A stretch of 64,000 nt of DNA, taken from assembly GCA_905370255.1 (NCBI GenBank), contig CAJPKC010000001.1, positions 61,825-125,824 on the forward strand. The letters run 5' to 3'. Below are positions 1 through 7,766 of the stretch, piece after piece (within the stretch, counting starts at the first letter, position 1; each line of letters starts with the position of its first letter). The stretch comes from Streptococcus oralis. GTDB taxonomy: Bacteria; Bacillota; Bacilli; Lactobacillales; Streptococcaceae. The notes under the pieces are model-generated. The model was given only the letters and a program-made list of their open reading frames with translations, did no database searches and was not told where the DNA came from. The translations under genes were made by a program, and so were the position numbers.

Positions 1-4
1 TAAT

Positions 5-667
5 ATGAAAGTTTATAGAATTCATGAAATGGCCGAGAAACTCGGCGTTAGTATCAAAACGTTGCAACGATGGGATAATACTGGTAAGTTACCAGCCAGA
101 CGAACACCGTCTAATCAACGATATTATACAGAAGACCAATATCTTGACTATATAGGTTTGTCTGTTGAAAAACCGCATCGAAAAGTGGTTGCTTATGCTC
201 GAGTGTCGTCGAGAAATCAAAAGGATGATTTAAAACACCAAATTGATTTCATTCGAACCTTCACAAATGCAAGAGGTGTCATTCTTGACGAATGTATAGA
301 AGATATTGGAAGTGGGTTAAATTATAATCGTTCCAAATGGAATGACTTACTTCAAGCTGTCATGCGTGATGAAGTAGCGACGATTTACGTCACGTACAAA
401 GACCGCTTTATTCGGTTTGGGTTTGAATGGTTTGAAAATTTGTGTAAACAACATCAAACAGAAATTGTCGTTTTAAACCATGAAGAAACAAGCCCAGATA
501 AGGAACTAGTTGAGGACTTAACGTCCATTGTACATGTATTTTCTTGTCGTTTATACGGCCTCAGAAAATACAAGAAAGCGATCAAAGAAGATAAGGAGGT
601 ATTGAACTATGAGGTTAAACTTTCAAGTTCGTCTTTATCCAAACAAAACTATGAAAAAGGTTCTTGA
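5..667 (+). CDS. tnpA: IS607-family serine recombinase TnpA
   Basis: Small serine recombinase that moves IS607-type elements through a circular intermediate. Residues 1-50 form a MerR-like helix-turn-helix (EKLGVSIKTLQRWDNTGKL). A resolvase fold follows, starting at VVAYARVSS with the nucleophile Ser68 or Ser69 in the YARVSS motif and a Gln/Asp-Leu block after it. The length of 220 residues is normal for the family. Its 3' end overlaps the tnpB start by 59 bp, the usual IS607 arrangement. The left end of the element is at or just before the window start, so it cannot be defined here. Confidence 0.95.
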   Translation: MKVYRIHEMAEKLGVSIKTLQRWDNTGKLPARRTPSNQRYYTEDQYLDYIGLSVEKPHRKVVAYARVSSRNQKDDLKHQIDFIRTFTNARGVILDECIEDIGSGLNYNRSKWNDLLQAVMRDEVATIYVTYKDRFIRFGFEWFENLCKQHQTEIVVLNHEETSPDKELVEDLTSIVHVFSCRLYGLRKYKKAIKEDKEVLNYEVKLSSSSLSKQNYEKGS

Positions 668-1838
668 TTCCTTATGTGATTATAGACGTTACTGTTGGAA
701 CCAAGGTCTTGAGCTTTGGGATACTTTGTATGACGCACGTTCGATTGGTTTATCGACTGAATTGCGAGCTAAAATCAAAGCATCGTTAAAGGATAAAACC
801 ATTGAATTCTCTGAGGAAGAACAAGCCTTAAGAGCTCTTTTTCCTGCGCCGTCAGAACGTAAAGTGCGTGATGAATTAGTGGCTCAAAAAGCTGATTGGC
901 AATTCATGCTTTCGTCACGAGTGTTACAGCTTGCTATTAAAGACTTGGCTGTTGCTTGGAATCTCTTTTTTAACAATCCAAAAACCGCTAATAGACCCAA
1001 ATTTCAAAATCGTAAAAAGCCAAAACAAGGTTTTAAGACCGACCAAGCTCGAATTAAAGATGGCCGTTTAGTGCTCGATAAACCACACGCTTACAAAGGT
1101 GAGTGGTCGAGCATCCGTTTTAAAGGTGTTTCTATCCCTGATGGAAAGTTGAAGCTTTGTGCTGTCACTCGTACTAAAGGGAAATACATTGCAACCATTA
1201 CAATGGATGTTGAAACGGGCGCCCTTCCTAAGACGGACCAAAAGACGGCAGTTGACGCCAATGTCGACCATTTTGACACCACAGAAGGTCAAACCAGTTT
1301 AAAACTAGAGTTGTTAGACCGTCTATATGCTAAAGTTCGTACCTACCAACGACAACTTGCCAGAAAACGCAAAGTCAATAAGAACTATCGACATTCGAAA
1401 GGGTATCAAGCAACGAGAGCCAAGTTGCAAGCAACCTACGAACGAATTCGCAATATTCAAAATGACTTACTCCACAAGTTTACCACTGACTTATATCGTG
1501 AGTTCGATACCGTCGTAATTGAGGACCTGGATGTAAAAGGTATGCAAATGAAAAAGAAGGCTAAAAACCTTCATCGTTCGCTCTTCGGTCGATTCCGTCA
1601 ATTTATGGAATACAAGGCTGAAAAGTTTGGAAAAACGCTTATTATTGCAGATCGTTTCTATCCGTCCACTCAACGCTGTTCTAACTGCGGGCACATCAAG
1701 ACTGGTGATGAGAAAATTACCCTTAGTGGAAATCAAAAACATGGTACTAAACATCATGAATATGTTTGCTACCACTGCGGTTATGAGGATGACCGTGATC
1801 ACAATGCTGTGCTCAACTTACTAGCACTGGCAGAATAA
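609..1838 (+). CDS. tnpB: TnpB RNA-guided nuclease of the IS607-type element
   Basis: TnpB is a compact RNA-guided DNA nuclease, ancestral to Cas12, that helps the element persist at donor sites. The RuvC residues are all present: Asp216 (AVDANVD), Glu305 (VVIEDLD) and Asp397 (DDRDHNA). The zinc-finger cysteines are at 357/360 and 387/390 (CSNC, CYHC). At 409 residues it is full length, so it is probably active. The sequence after the stop is the expected location of its guide RNA. Confidence 0.95.
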   Translation: MRLNFQVRLYPNKTMKKVLDSLCDYRRYCWNQGLELWDTLYDARSIGLSTELRAKIKASLKDKTIEFSEEEQALRALFPAPSERKVRDELVAQKADWQFMLSSRVLQLAIKDLAVAWNLFFNNPKTANRPKFQNRKKPKQGFKTDQARIKDGRLVLDKPHAYKGEWSSIRFKGVSIPDGKLKLCAVTRTKGKYIATITMDVETGALPKTDQKTAVDANVDHFDTTEGQTSLKLELLDRLYAKVRTYQRQLARKRKVNKNYRHSKGYQATRAKLQATYERIRNIQNDLLHKFTTDLYREFDTVVIEDLDVKGMQMKKKAKNLHRSLFGRFRQFMEYKAEKFGKTLIIADRFYPSTQRCSNCGHIKTGDEKITLSGNQKHGTKHHEYVCYHCGYEDDRDHNAVLNLLALAE

Positions 1839-2030
1839 ACTAAAAATTTGGAGGCGGGCTCGGCCTCTGAGGAGAAATCCTCTGGATGCGTTAAGAGGTT
1901 ACCTCTGTCGTTACCCACCTTGCGTGGATACGGGAATGTAGCTGTTGACGAACGTGAGAAAAACCGATGATAAAAATCTACTTATTTGTCATCAATTTAC
2001 TAGGTTTTTCGGAGCAGGTTTTCCTCGTTG
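1839..2030 (+). ncRNA. candidate TnpB guide RNA (omegaRNA) and right end of the IS607-type element
   Basis: TnpB guide RNAs run from the end of tnpB to the right end of the element. This stretch has no ORF and is GC-rich and foldable in its first 100 nt (GGAGGCGGGCTCGGCCTC and following). It ends in a strong hairpin: GAAAAACC at 1958-1965 pairs with GGTTTTTC at 2003-2010, with an inner GATGATAAA/TTTGTCATC pairing. The exact right end is not visible; it should lie between about 2010 and 2040. Confidence 0.55.
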
Positions 2031-2038
2031 CTTTTTTG

Positions 2039-2067
2039 TTGACAAAAAATTGAAAATTTGTTATAGT
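2039..2067 (+). promoter_or_regulatory. sigma-A promoter for the VaFE surface protein
   Basis: A perfect -35 TTGACA (2039-2044), a 17-nt spacer and -10 TATAGT (2062-2067) with an extended TGT. It implies a leader of about 135 nt before the GTG at 2210. The promoter touches the presumed right end of the IS element, so insertion may have shaped or supplied it. Confidence 0.8.
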
Positions 2068-2209
2068 TATAAATGCAGAACAATTTATTAATCTGAAAAG
2101 GATTAGTTGTGGGTTCTGCGATTATCACGGCGAGAAAGGAGAATCCACGCTAAACACTTTTCGGTAGTGAATTGTTTGCTATTTTAATAGAAAGTAGGAC
2201 AAAACACTA

Positions 2210-5200
2210 GTGTTTAAAAATATTTTAAAAAGTCCATCAATCCGGAAGATGGCAACAAGTATTGCGTCCGTAGCGGGCGCTGTAGTAGCGACAGTCGCGT
2301 CTAGTGGTGTCGTGAGTGCTGAAACCAATTCAACTGTGTCTCGTCCCATTGATCCAGATACGGTCAAGGCTGGTCCTGTATCTATTGAGCTAGATCCAAC
2401 ATTTTATATGAAGTATAAAGTCAATGGCGATATGGGTCCTAACGGAATAGGCTACGAGGACTATATGCGTCCAATTCGTGTAGCGGGAGAAGTAGTTTAC
2501 TGTGTGGAACCGCATGTTAGACTTGAAGGTAATGAAACTGTTACTCGTGCAATTCCTTTAAGTCAAGGAATTACGATGCGTAAGCCGGGTGGTACATATA
2601 GTGTATCAGGTAATACGTTGATTAGAGCAGCGTTTGTTAATTGGTTCATGTTTAATGCAACTGGTGCCCAAATCGATCAAGTTGTTAAGAGTGCGAATGC
2701 ATTGCATCCCGGTGAAGGAGACCAGATGCGGAATATCCGTGATGGTATTCGTTCATATTATAATAACGATTCTAACAAGTTTGTATTCTTGATGCAATTG
2801 TATTATTGGTGGGGTGCAAGTGATGGTAATGTAACGGTAGGTCCTGCACCTGGATCATCAGATGCAATGGTTAAGTATTGGAATGAGACAATGTTCAATA
2901 ATGTCACTATCAATGGTGGTGGCAGATCTGCGACTATTGCTGTTAACTGGATGGTTCGTTTAAGTAATTTGTATGGCAACAATATGGCTGCCGCAACTTA
3001 CAATAACGACGGTTACATTCTTGAAACAAGTGGTGATGCTCAACGTTTGTTCTCAGGTGCAACATTTACACCTAAGGCAACGCCTGTAGCGCCACCTGCT
3101 CCGCAAGAACTTCCATTGTCTATTAGTATGCAGAAGAAATCAACCTTAAGCGCTGATGAAATCGCTAAGAGTAATGGTGAATACAGCCTTAAAGATGCTC
3201 AATATGGTTTGTTTGCTGAGGCTGATGTTAGTGGTGGTGAAGTTAAAGAAGGTGCATTACCTAAGTATACGCTTATCACTGATGATAACGGTTATGCGAA
3301 ACTTAATTATATTGAGTCAGGCACTTGGTATTTGAAAGAGTTAAAAGCGCCGAAAGGTCACCAACTTGATAAGACTACTCATAAACTGATTGTTCAAAAA
3401 GGTCAACCCGAAGTACATTGGTCTGGTGAATATCGTATCCCGGTAGCGTATACAACAGATAAGCCTATCGAGAAAGTAACGCAACCTACACCTGAAATCG
3501 GAACTACTTTGAAAGATGATCAAGGTTCAAAAACAGTAGATGCTAAACCAATCACTTTGATTGATACTGTTTCTTATAAGAATTTGAAACCGGGTACTGA
3601 GTATACAGTTTCAGGTCGTTTGATGGATAAAGAATCCGGTAAAGAACTTAGTCCAGCTGTTACAGCAACAACTAAGTTTACACCAACATCTGCTAATGGA
3701 ACAGTTGATATTAAGTTTACGCTTGATGCTTCTAAACTTGGCGGTAAGAAAGTTGTAGCCTTTGAAAAAGTTTCTGAAGGTGGAAATGTAGTAGCTTCTC
3801 ACGAAGATATTAACGATGAAGGTCAAACGGTTACTATTAAGAAACCAACGCCACCTGCACCACCAGCACCAACTCCTAAGATTGGTACTACGTTGAAAGA
3901 CGACCAGGGTGTCAAAGAAGTTGAAGCTAAACAAGTAACACTTGTTGATACCGTTAAGTATACTAACTTGAAAGTTGGTAAAGAATACACTGTTTCTGGA
4001 CGTCTTATGGACAAAGAAACAGGTAAAGAACTTAGTCCTGCTGTTACAGCAACTACTAAGTTTACACCAACCGCTACTGAGGGAACTGTTGATATCAAGT
4101 TCACGCTTGATGCCTCTAAACTTGGTGGTAAGAAAGTTGTAGCATTTGAAAAAGTTTCAGACGGTGCTGAAGATGTTGCTGTCCACGAAGACATTAATGA
4201 TGAGGGTCAAACCGTTACTGTTAAGAAACCTGTTCCAAATCCGACTATTGGTACGACGTTGAAAGACGACCAAGGTGCTAAGGAAGTTGAACCTAAACAA
4301 ATTACTCTTGTTGATACAGTTAAATACACTAATTTGATTGTTGGTAAAGAGTATGAAGTTTCAGGTCGCTTGATGGATAAAGAAACTAATAAAGAGCTTA
4401 GCCCCGCTGTTACTGCGACAACTAAGTTCACGGCAACTCAAGCTGATGGTACAGTTGACATTAAGTTCACTCTTGATGCTTCTAAATTGGCTGGTAAACG
4501 TATTGTAGCCTTTGAAAAAGTTTCTGAAAGCGGTAAAGTAGTAGCTTCTCACGAAGACATTAACGACGAAGGTCAAACTGTAGTTGTTAAAACGCCAAAT
4601 CCATCTATTGGTACTACGTTGAAAGACGATCAAGGTGCTAAAGAAGTTGAACCTAAACAAATCACTCTTGTTGATACGGTTAAGTACACAAACTTGATTG
4701 TTGGTAAAGAGTATGAAGTTTCAGGTCGTTTGATGGATAAAGAAACTGGAAAAGAACTTAGTCCTGCGGTTACTGCGACGACTAAGTTTACTGCGACTCA
4801 ATCTAACGGATCAATCGATATCAAGTTCACTCTTGATGCATCTCGATTGGCTGGTAAACGAATTGTAGCCTTTGAAAAAGTTTCGCAAGGTGGTAAAGTG
4901 GTAGCTTCTCACGAAGATATCAACGATGAAGACCAAACGGTTAAAGTTAAATCACCAAATCCATCTATCGGTACTACGTTGAAAGACGAAAAAGGTGCCA
5001 AGGAAGTTGAACCTAAACAAGTAACTCTTGTCGATACAGTTAAATATACTAATTTGATTGTTGGTAAAGAGTACGAAGTTTCAGGTCGTCTTATGGATAA
5101 AGAAACGGGTAAAGAACTTAGCCCCGCCGTTACTGCGACAACTAAGTTTACTGCAACTCAATCTAACGGATCAATCGATATTAAGTTCACGCTTGATGCT

Positions 5201-7654
5201 TCTAAATTAGCCGGTAAGAAAGTTGTGGCCTTTGAAAAAGTTTCCGAAAGTGGTAAAGTAGTAGCTTCTCACGAAGACATTAATGACGAAGGTCAAACTG
5301 TAGTTGTTAAATCACCAAATCCATCTATTGGTACCACATTGAAAGATGATCAAGGTGCCAAAGAAGTTGAACCTAAACAAGTAACTCTTATCGATACAGT
5401 TAAGTATACAAACTTGATTGTTGGTAAAGAATACGAAGTTTCAGGTCGCTTGATGGACAAAGAAACTGGTAAAGAACTTAGTCCGGCTGTTACAGCGACG
5501 ACTAAGTTTACGGCAACTCAACCTAGCGGGTCAATCGATATCAAGTTCACTCTTGATGCATCTCGATTGGCAGGTAAACGTGTTGTAGCCTTTGAAAAAG
5601 TTTCTCAAGGTGGCAAACTTGTCGCTGCTCACGAAGACATTAACGATGAAGATCAAACTGTCAAAGTGAAATCACCAAATCCTGAAATTGGTACTACGTT
5701 GAAAGATGACAAAGGTGCCAAAGAAGTTGAACCTAAACAAATCACTCTTATCGATACTGTTAAATATACTAATTTGACAGTTGGTAAAGAATACGAAGTT
5801 TCAGGTCGCTTGATGGATAAAGAAACAGGTAAAGAACTTAGCCCTGCCGTTACTGCGACAACTAAGTTCAAAGCAACTCAATCTAACGGATCAATCGACA
5901 TTAAGTTTACACTTGATGCTTCTAAATTGGTCGGTAAGAAAGTTGTAGCCTTTGAAAAAGTTTCTGAGGGTGGTAAACTTGTAGCCGCTCACGAAGATAT
6001 TAACGATGAAGGTCAAACCGTAGTTGTTAAATCACCAAATCCATCTATTGGTACGACATTGAAAGATGACCAAGGTGCCAAAGAAGTTGAACCTAAACAA
6101 GTAACTCTTATCGATACCGTTAAGTATACAAACTTGATTGTCGGTAAGGAATATGAAGTATCAGGTCGCTTGATGGATAAAGAAACAGGAAAAGAACTTA
6201 GCCCAGCAGTTACTGCGACAACTAAGTTCAAAGCAACTCAATCTAACGGTTCAATCGATATCAAGTTCACTCTTGATGCATCTAAATTGGCTGGTAAGAA
6301 AGTTGTAGCCTTTGAAAAAGTTTCTGAAGGTGGCAAACTTGTCGCTGCTCACGAAGACATTAACGATGAAGATCAAACTGTCAAAGTGAAATCACCAAAC
6401 CCATCTATTGGTACTACTCTTACTGATGATAAGGGTGCTAAAGAAGTTGAACCTGTACAAGTAACTCTTGTCGATAAGGTTGCTTATACAAATCTTACTG
6501 TTGGTAAAGAATACATTGTTACTGGACGTCTTATGGACAAAGAAACAGGTAAAGAACTTGAACCAGCTGTAACGGGTTCTGCTAAGTTCACACCAACTGA
6601 ATCTAACGGTACAGTTGATGTGACATTCACGCTTGATGCATCTAAACTTGCTGGTAAGAAAGTTGTTGCGTTTGAAAAAGTATCTGAAGGTGAAAAAGAA
6701 GTTGCGGTTCACGAAGATATCAATGACGAAGGTCAAACGATCGTTGTGAAAACGCCAAATCCATCTATCGGAACTACTTTGAAAGACGAACAAGGTGCTA
6801 AAGAAGTTGAACCTAAACAAGTAACTCTTATCGATACAGTTAAATACACTAATTTGACTGTTGGTAAAGAGTACGAAGTTACTGGTCGCTTGATGGACAA
6901 AGAAACAGGTAAAGAACTTGAACCGGCTGTGACTGGATCAACTAAATTCACACCAACTGAGCCAAGTGGTACAGTTGATGTTAAGTTTACGTTTGATGCA
7001 TCTAAACTTGCTGGCAAACGTGTAGTTGCCTTTGAAAAAGTTTCTGACGGTGAAAAAGAAGTCGCTGTTCACGAAGACATCAACGATGAAGATCAAACAG
7101 TTACTATTAAGAAATTGAATCCAGAAATTGGTACGACGTTGATTAATAAAGCAACTGGTGATCATAAAGCGTCTCCTGATAAAGAAGTAACGCTTGTAGA
7201 TACTGTGAAATACAAGAATCTTGAAGTTGGTAAAGAATACGAAGTTACTGGTCGTCTCATGGACAAGGCTACTGGTAAAGAATTCCAACCAGCTGTTAAA
7301 GCAACAGCTAAATTCAAACCAACTGCATCTGAAGGTTCTGTAGATGTAACATTCACGTTCGATGCTTCTGCGCTTGCAGGTCGTTCAGTTGTAGCCTTTG
7401 AGGTTGTTACTCTTGATGGTCAAGTTGTTGCAACTCACGAAGACATTAACGATGCAGGTCAAACTGTTGAGTTTACAACTCCTGAAACACCTAAACCAAG
7501 CGAACCAAAACCAAAAGAAACACCTAAGACGAAAGTTACACCTAAGACTGGTGTCAAAGGTATGAACTACGGTCTAGTTGCTCTTATTGGTGCTGTTGTT
7601 GCAGCTCTTGGTTTAACTAGCTTTGCGATTTATCGTAAGAAATCCGATAAATAA
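2210..7654 (+). CDS. cell-wall-anchored adhesin with thioester domain, SpaA domain and 11 VaFE ester-bond repeats
   Basis: A 1,814-residue surface fibre. It starts at GTG with a signal peptide (residues 1-38, cleavage after VVSA). Residues 40-290 resemble a TQXA/thioester domain, with Cys98 (VYCVEP) and Gln196 (FLMQLYYW) as the likely thioester pair that could bind host amines covalently. Residues 305-410 form a SpaA/CnaB-like domain (GTWYLKELKAPKGHQLD). Eleven VaFE domains of about 120 residues follow (429-1755). Each keeps IGTT, VAFE and H-x-DIND-x-x-QT, the residues of intramolecular Thr-Gln ester bonds, so the stalk should be protease-resistant. The end has a hydrophobic helix and KKSDK tail, but the sortase motif is TPKTG rather than LPxTG, so it is atypical and may use a non-standard sortase. 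A terminator follows directly. Confidence 0.93.
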   Translation: MFKNILKSPSIRKMATSIASVAGAVVATVASSGVVSAETNSTVSRPIDPDTVKAGPVSIELDPTFYMKYKVNGDMGPNGIGYEDYMRPIRVAGEVVYCVEPHVRLEGNETVTRAIPLSQGITMRKPGGTYSVSGNTLIRAAFVNWFMFNATGAQIDQVVKSANALHPGEGDQMRNIRDGIRSYYNNDSNKFVFLMQLYYWWGASDGNVTVGPAPGSSDAMVKYWNETMFNNVTINGGGRSATIAVNWMVRLSNLYGNNMAAATYNNDGYILETSGDAQRLFSGATFTPKATPVAPPAPQELPLSISMQKKSTLSADEIAKSNGEYSLKDAQYGLFAEADVSGGEVKEGALPKYTLITDDNGYAKLNYIESGTWYLKELKAPKGHQLDKTTHKLIVQKGQPEVHWSGEYRIPVAYTTDKPIEKVTQPTPEIGTTLKDDQGSKTVDAKPITLIDTVSYKNLKPGTEYTVSGRLMDKESGKELSPAVTATTKFTPTSANGTVDIKFTLDASKLGGKKVVAFEKVSEGGNVVASHEDINDEGQTVTIKKPTPPAPPAPTPKIGTTLKDDQGVKEVEAKQVTLVDTVKYTNLKVGKEYTVSGRLMDKETGKELSPAVTATTKFTPTATEGTVDIKFTLDASKLGGKKVVAFEKVSDGAEDVAVHEDINDEGQTVTVKKPVPNPTIGTTLKDDQGAKEVEPKQITLVDTVKYTNLIVGKEYEVSGRLMDKETNKELSPAVTATTKFTATQADGTVDIKFTLDASKLAGKRIVAFEKVSESGKVVASHEDINDEGQTVVVKTPNPSIGTTLKDDQGAKEVEPKQITLVDTVKYTNLIVGKEYEVSGRLMDKETGKELSPAVTATTKFTATQSNGSIDIKFTLDASRLAGKRIVAFEKVSQGGKVVASHEDINDEDQTVKVKSPNPSIGTTLKDEKGAKEVEPKQVTLVDTVKYTNLIVGKEYEVSGRLMDKETGKELSPAVTATTKFTATQSNGSIDIKFTLDASKLAGKKVVAFEKVSESGKVVASHEDINDEGQTVVVKSPNPSIGTTLKDDQGAKEVEPKQVTLIDTVKYTNLIVGKEYEVSGRLMDKETGKELSPAVTATTKFTATQPSGSIDIKFTLDASRLAGKRVVAFEKVSQGGKLVAAHEDINDEDQTVKVKSPNPEIGTTLKDDKGAKEVEPKQITLIDTVKYTNLTVGKEYEVSGRLMDKETGKELSPAVTATTKFKATQSNGSIDIKFTLDASKLVGKKVVAFEKVSEGGKLVAAHEDINDEGQTVVVKSPNPSIGTTLKDDQGAKEVEPKQVTLIDTVKYTNLIVGKEYEVSGRLMDKETGKELSPAVTATTKFKATQSNGSIDIKFTLDASKLAGKKVVAFEKVSEGGKLVAAHEDINDEDQTVKVKSPNPSIGTTLTDDKGAKEVEPVQVTLVDKVAYTNLTVGKEYIVTGRLMDKETGKELEPAVTGSAKFTPTESNGTVDVTFTLDASKLAGKKVVAFEKVSEGEKEVAVHEDINDEGQTIVVKTPNPSIGTTLKDEQGAKEVEPKQVTLIDTVKYTNLTVGKEYEVTGRLMDKETGKELEPAVTGSTKFTPTEPSGTVDVKFTFDASKLAGKRVVAFEKVSDGEKEVAVHEDINDEDQTVTIKKLNPEIGTTLINKATGDHKASPDKEVTLVDTVKYKNLEVGKEYEVTGRLMDKATGKEFQPAVKATAKFKPTASEGSVDVTFTFDASALAGRSVVAFEVVTLDGQVVATHEDINDAGQTVEFTTPETPKPSEPKPKETPKTKVTPKTGVKGMNYGLVALIGAVVAALGLTSFAIYRKKSDK
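3494..7479 (+). repeat. tandem 360-bp VaFE coding repeats (11 units)
   Basis: Units begin at the IGTT codons near 3494, 3880, 4237, 4597, 4957, 5317, 5677, 6037, 6397, 6757 and 7117. Units 3-8 are nearly identical at DNA level and spaced exactly 360 bp apart, which suggests recent expansion by recombination. Units 1 and 2 are separated by a proline-rich linker. Units 9-11 are more diverged. Copy number is likely to vary between isolates, and short-read assemblies may collapse this block. Confidence 0.95.
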
Positions 7655-7664
7655 TGATTAAAGA

Positions 7665-7695
7665 AGAAACGGACTCGCCGCCGTTTCTTTTTTTG
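7665..7695 (+). terminator. intrinsic terminator after the VaFE adhesin
   Basis: AGAAACGG (7665-7672) pairs with CCGTTTCT (7681-7688), followed by a T run. It separates the adhesin from the secA2 operon. Confidence 0.85.
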
Positions 7696-7704
7696 CACTT
7701 TTGT

Positions 7705-7734
7705 TTTGCAATGTAAGACGATGTATGTTATAAT
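7705..7734 (+). promoter_or_regulatory. promoter of the secA2-secY2 operon
   Basis: -35-like TTTGCA (7705-7710), 18-nt spacer, perfect -10 TATAAT (7729-7734) with an extended TG. The secA2 ribosome site AAGGAGG lies near 7753-7759. Confidence 0.75.
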
Positions 7735-7766
7735 AGGTCTATCAATTAGTTTAAGGAGGGGCGTGT

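Noticed and set aside
6397..6756. VaFE repeat 9 with a changed DTV to DKV as a dead ester domain
   Set aside because: The presumed ester residues (Thr in IGTT, Glu in VAFE, His/Asp/Gln in HEDINDEGQT) are retained, so the change is outside the bond.
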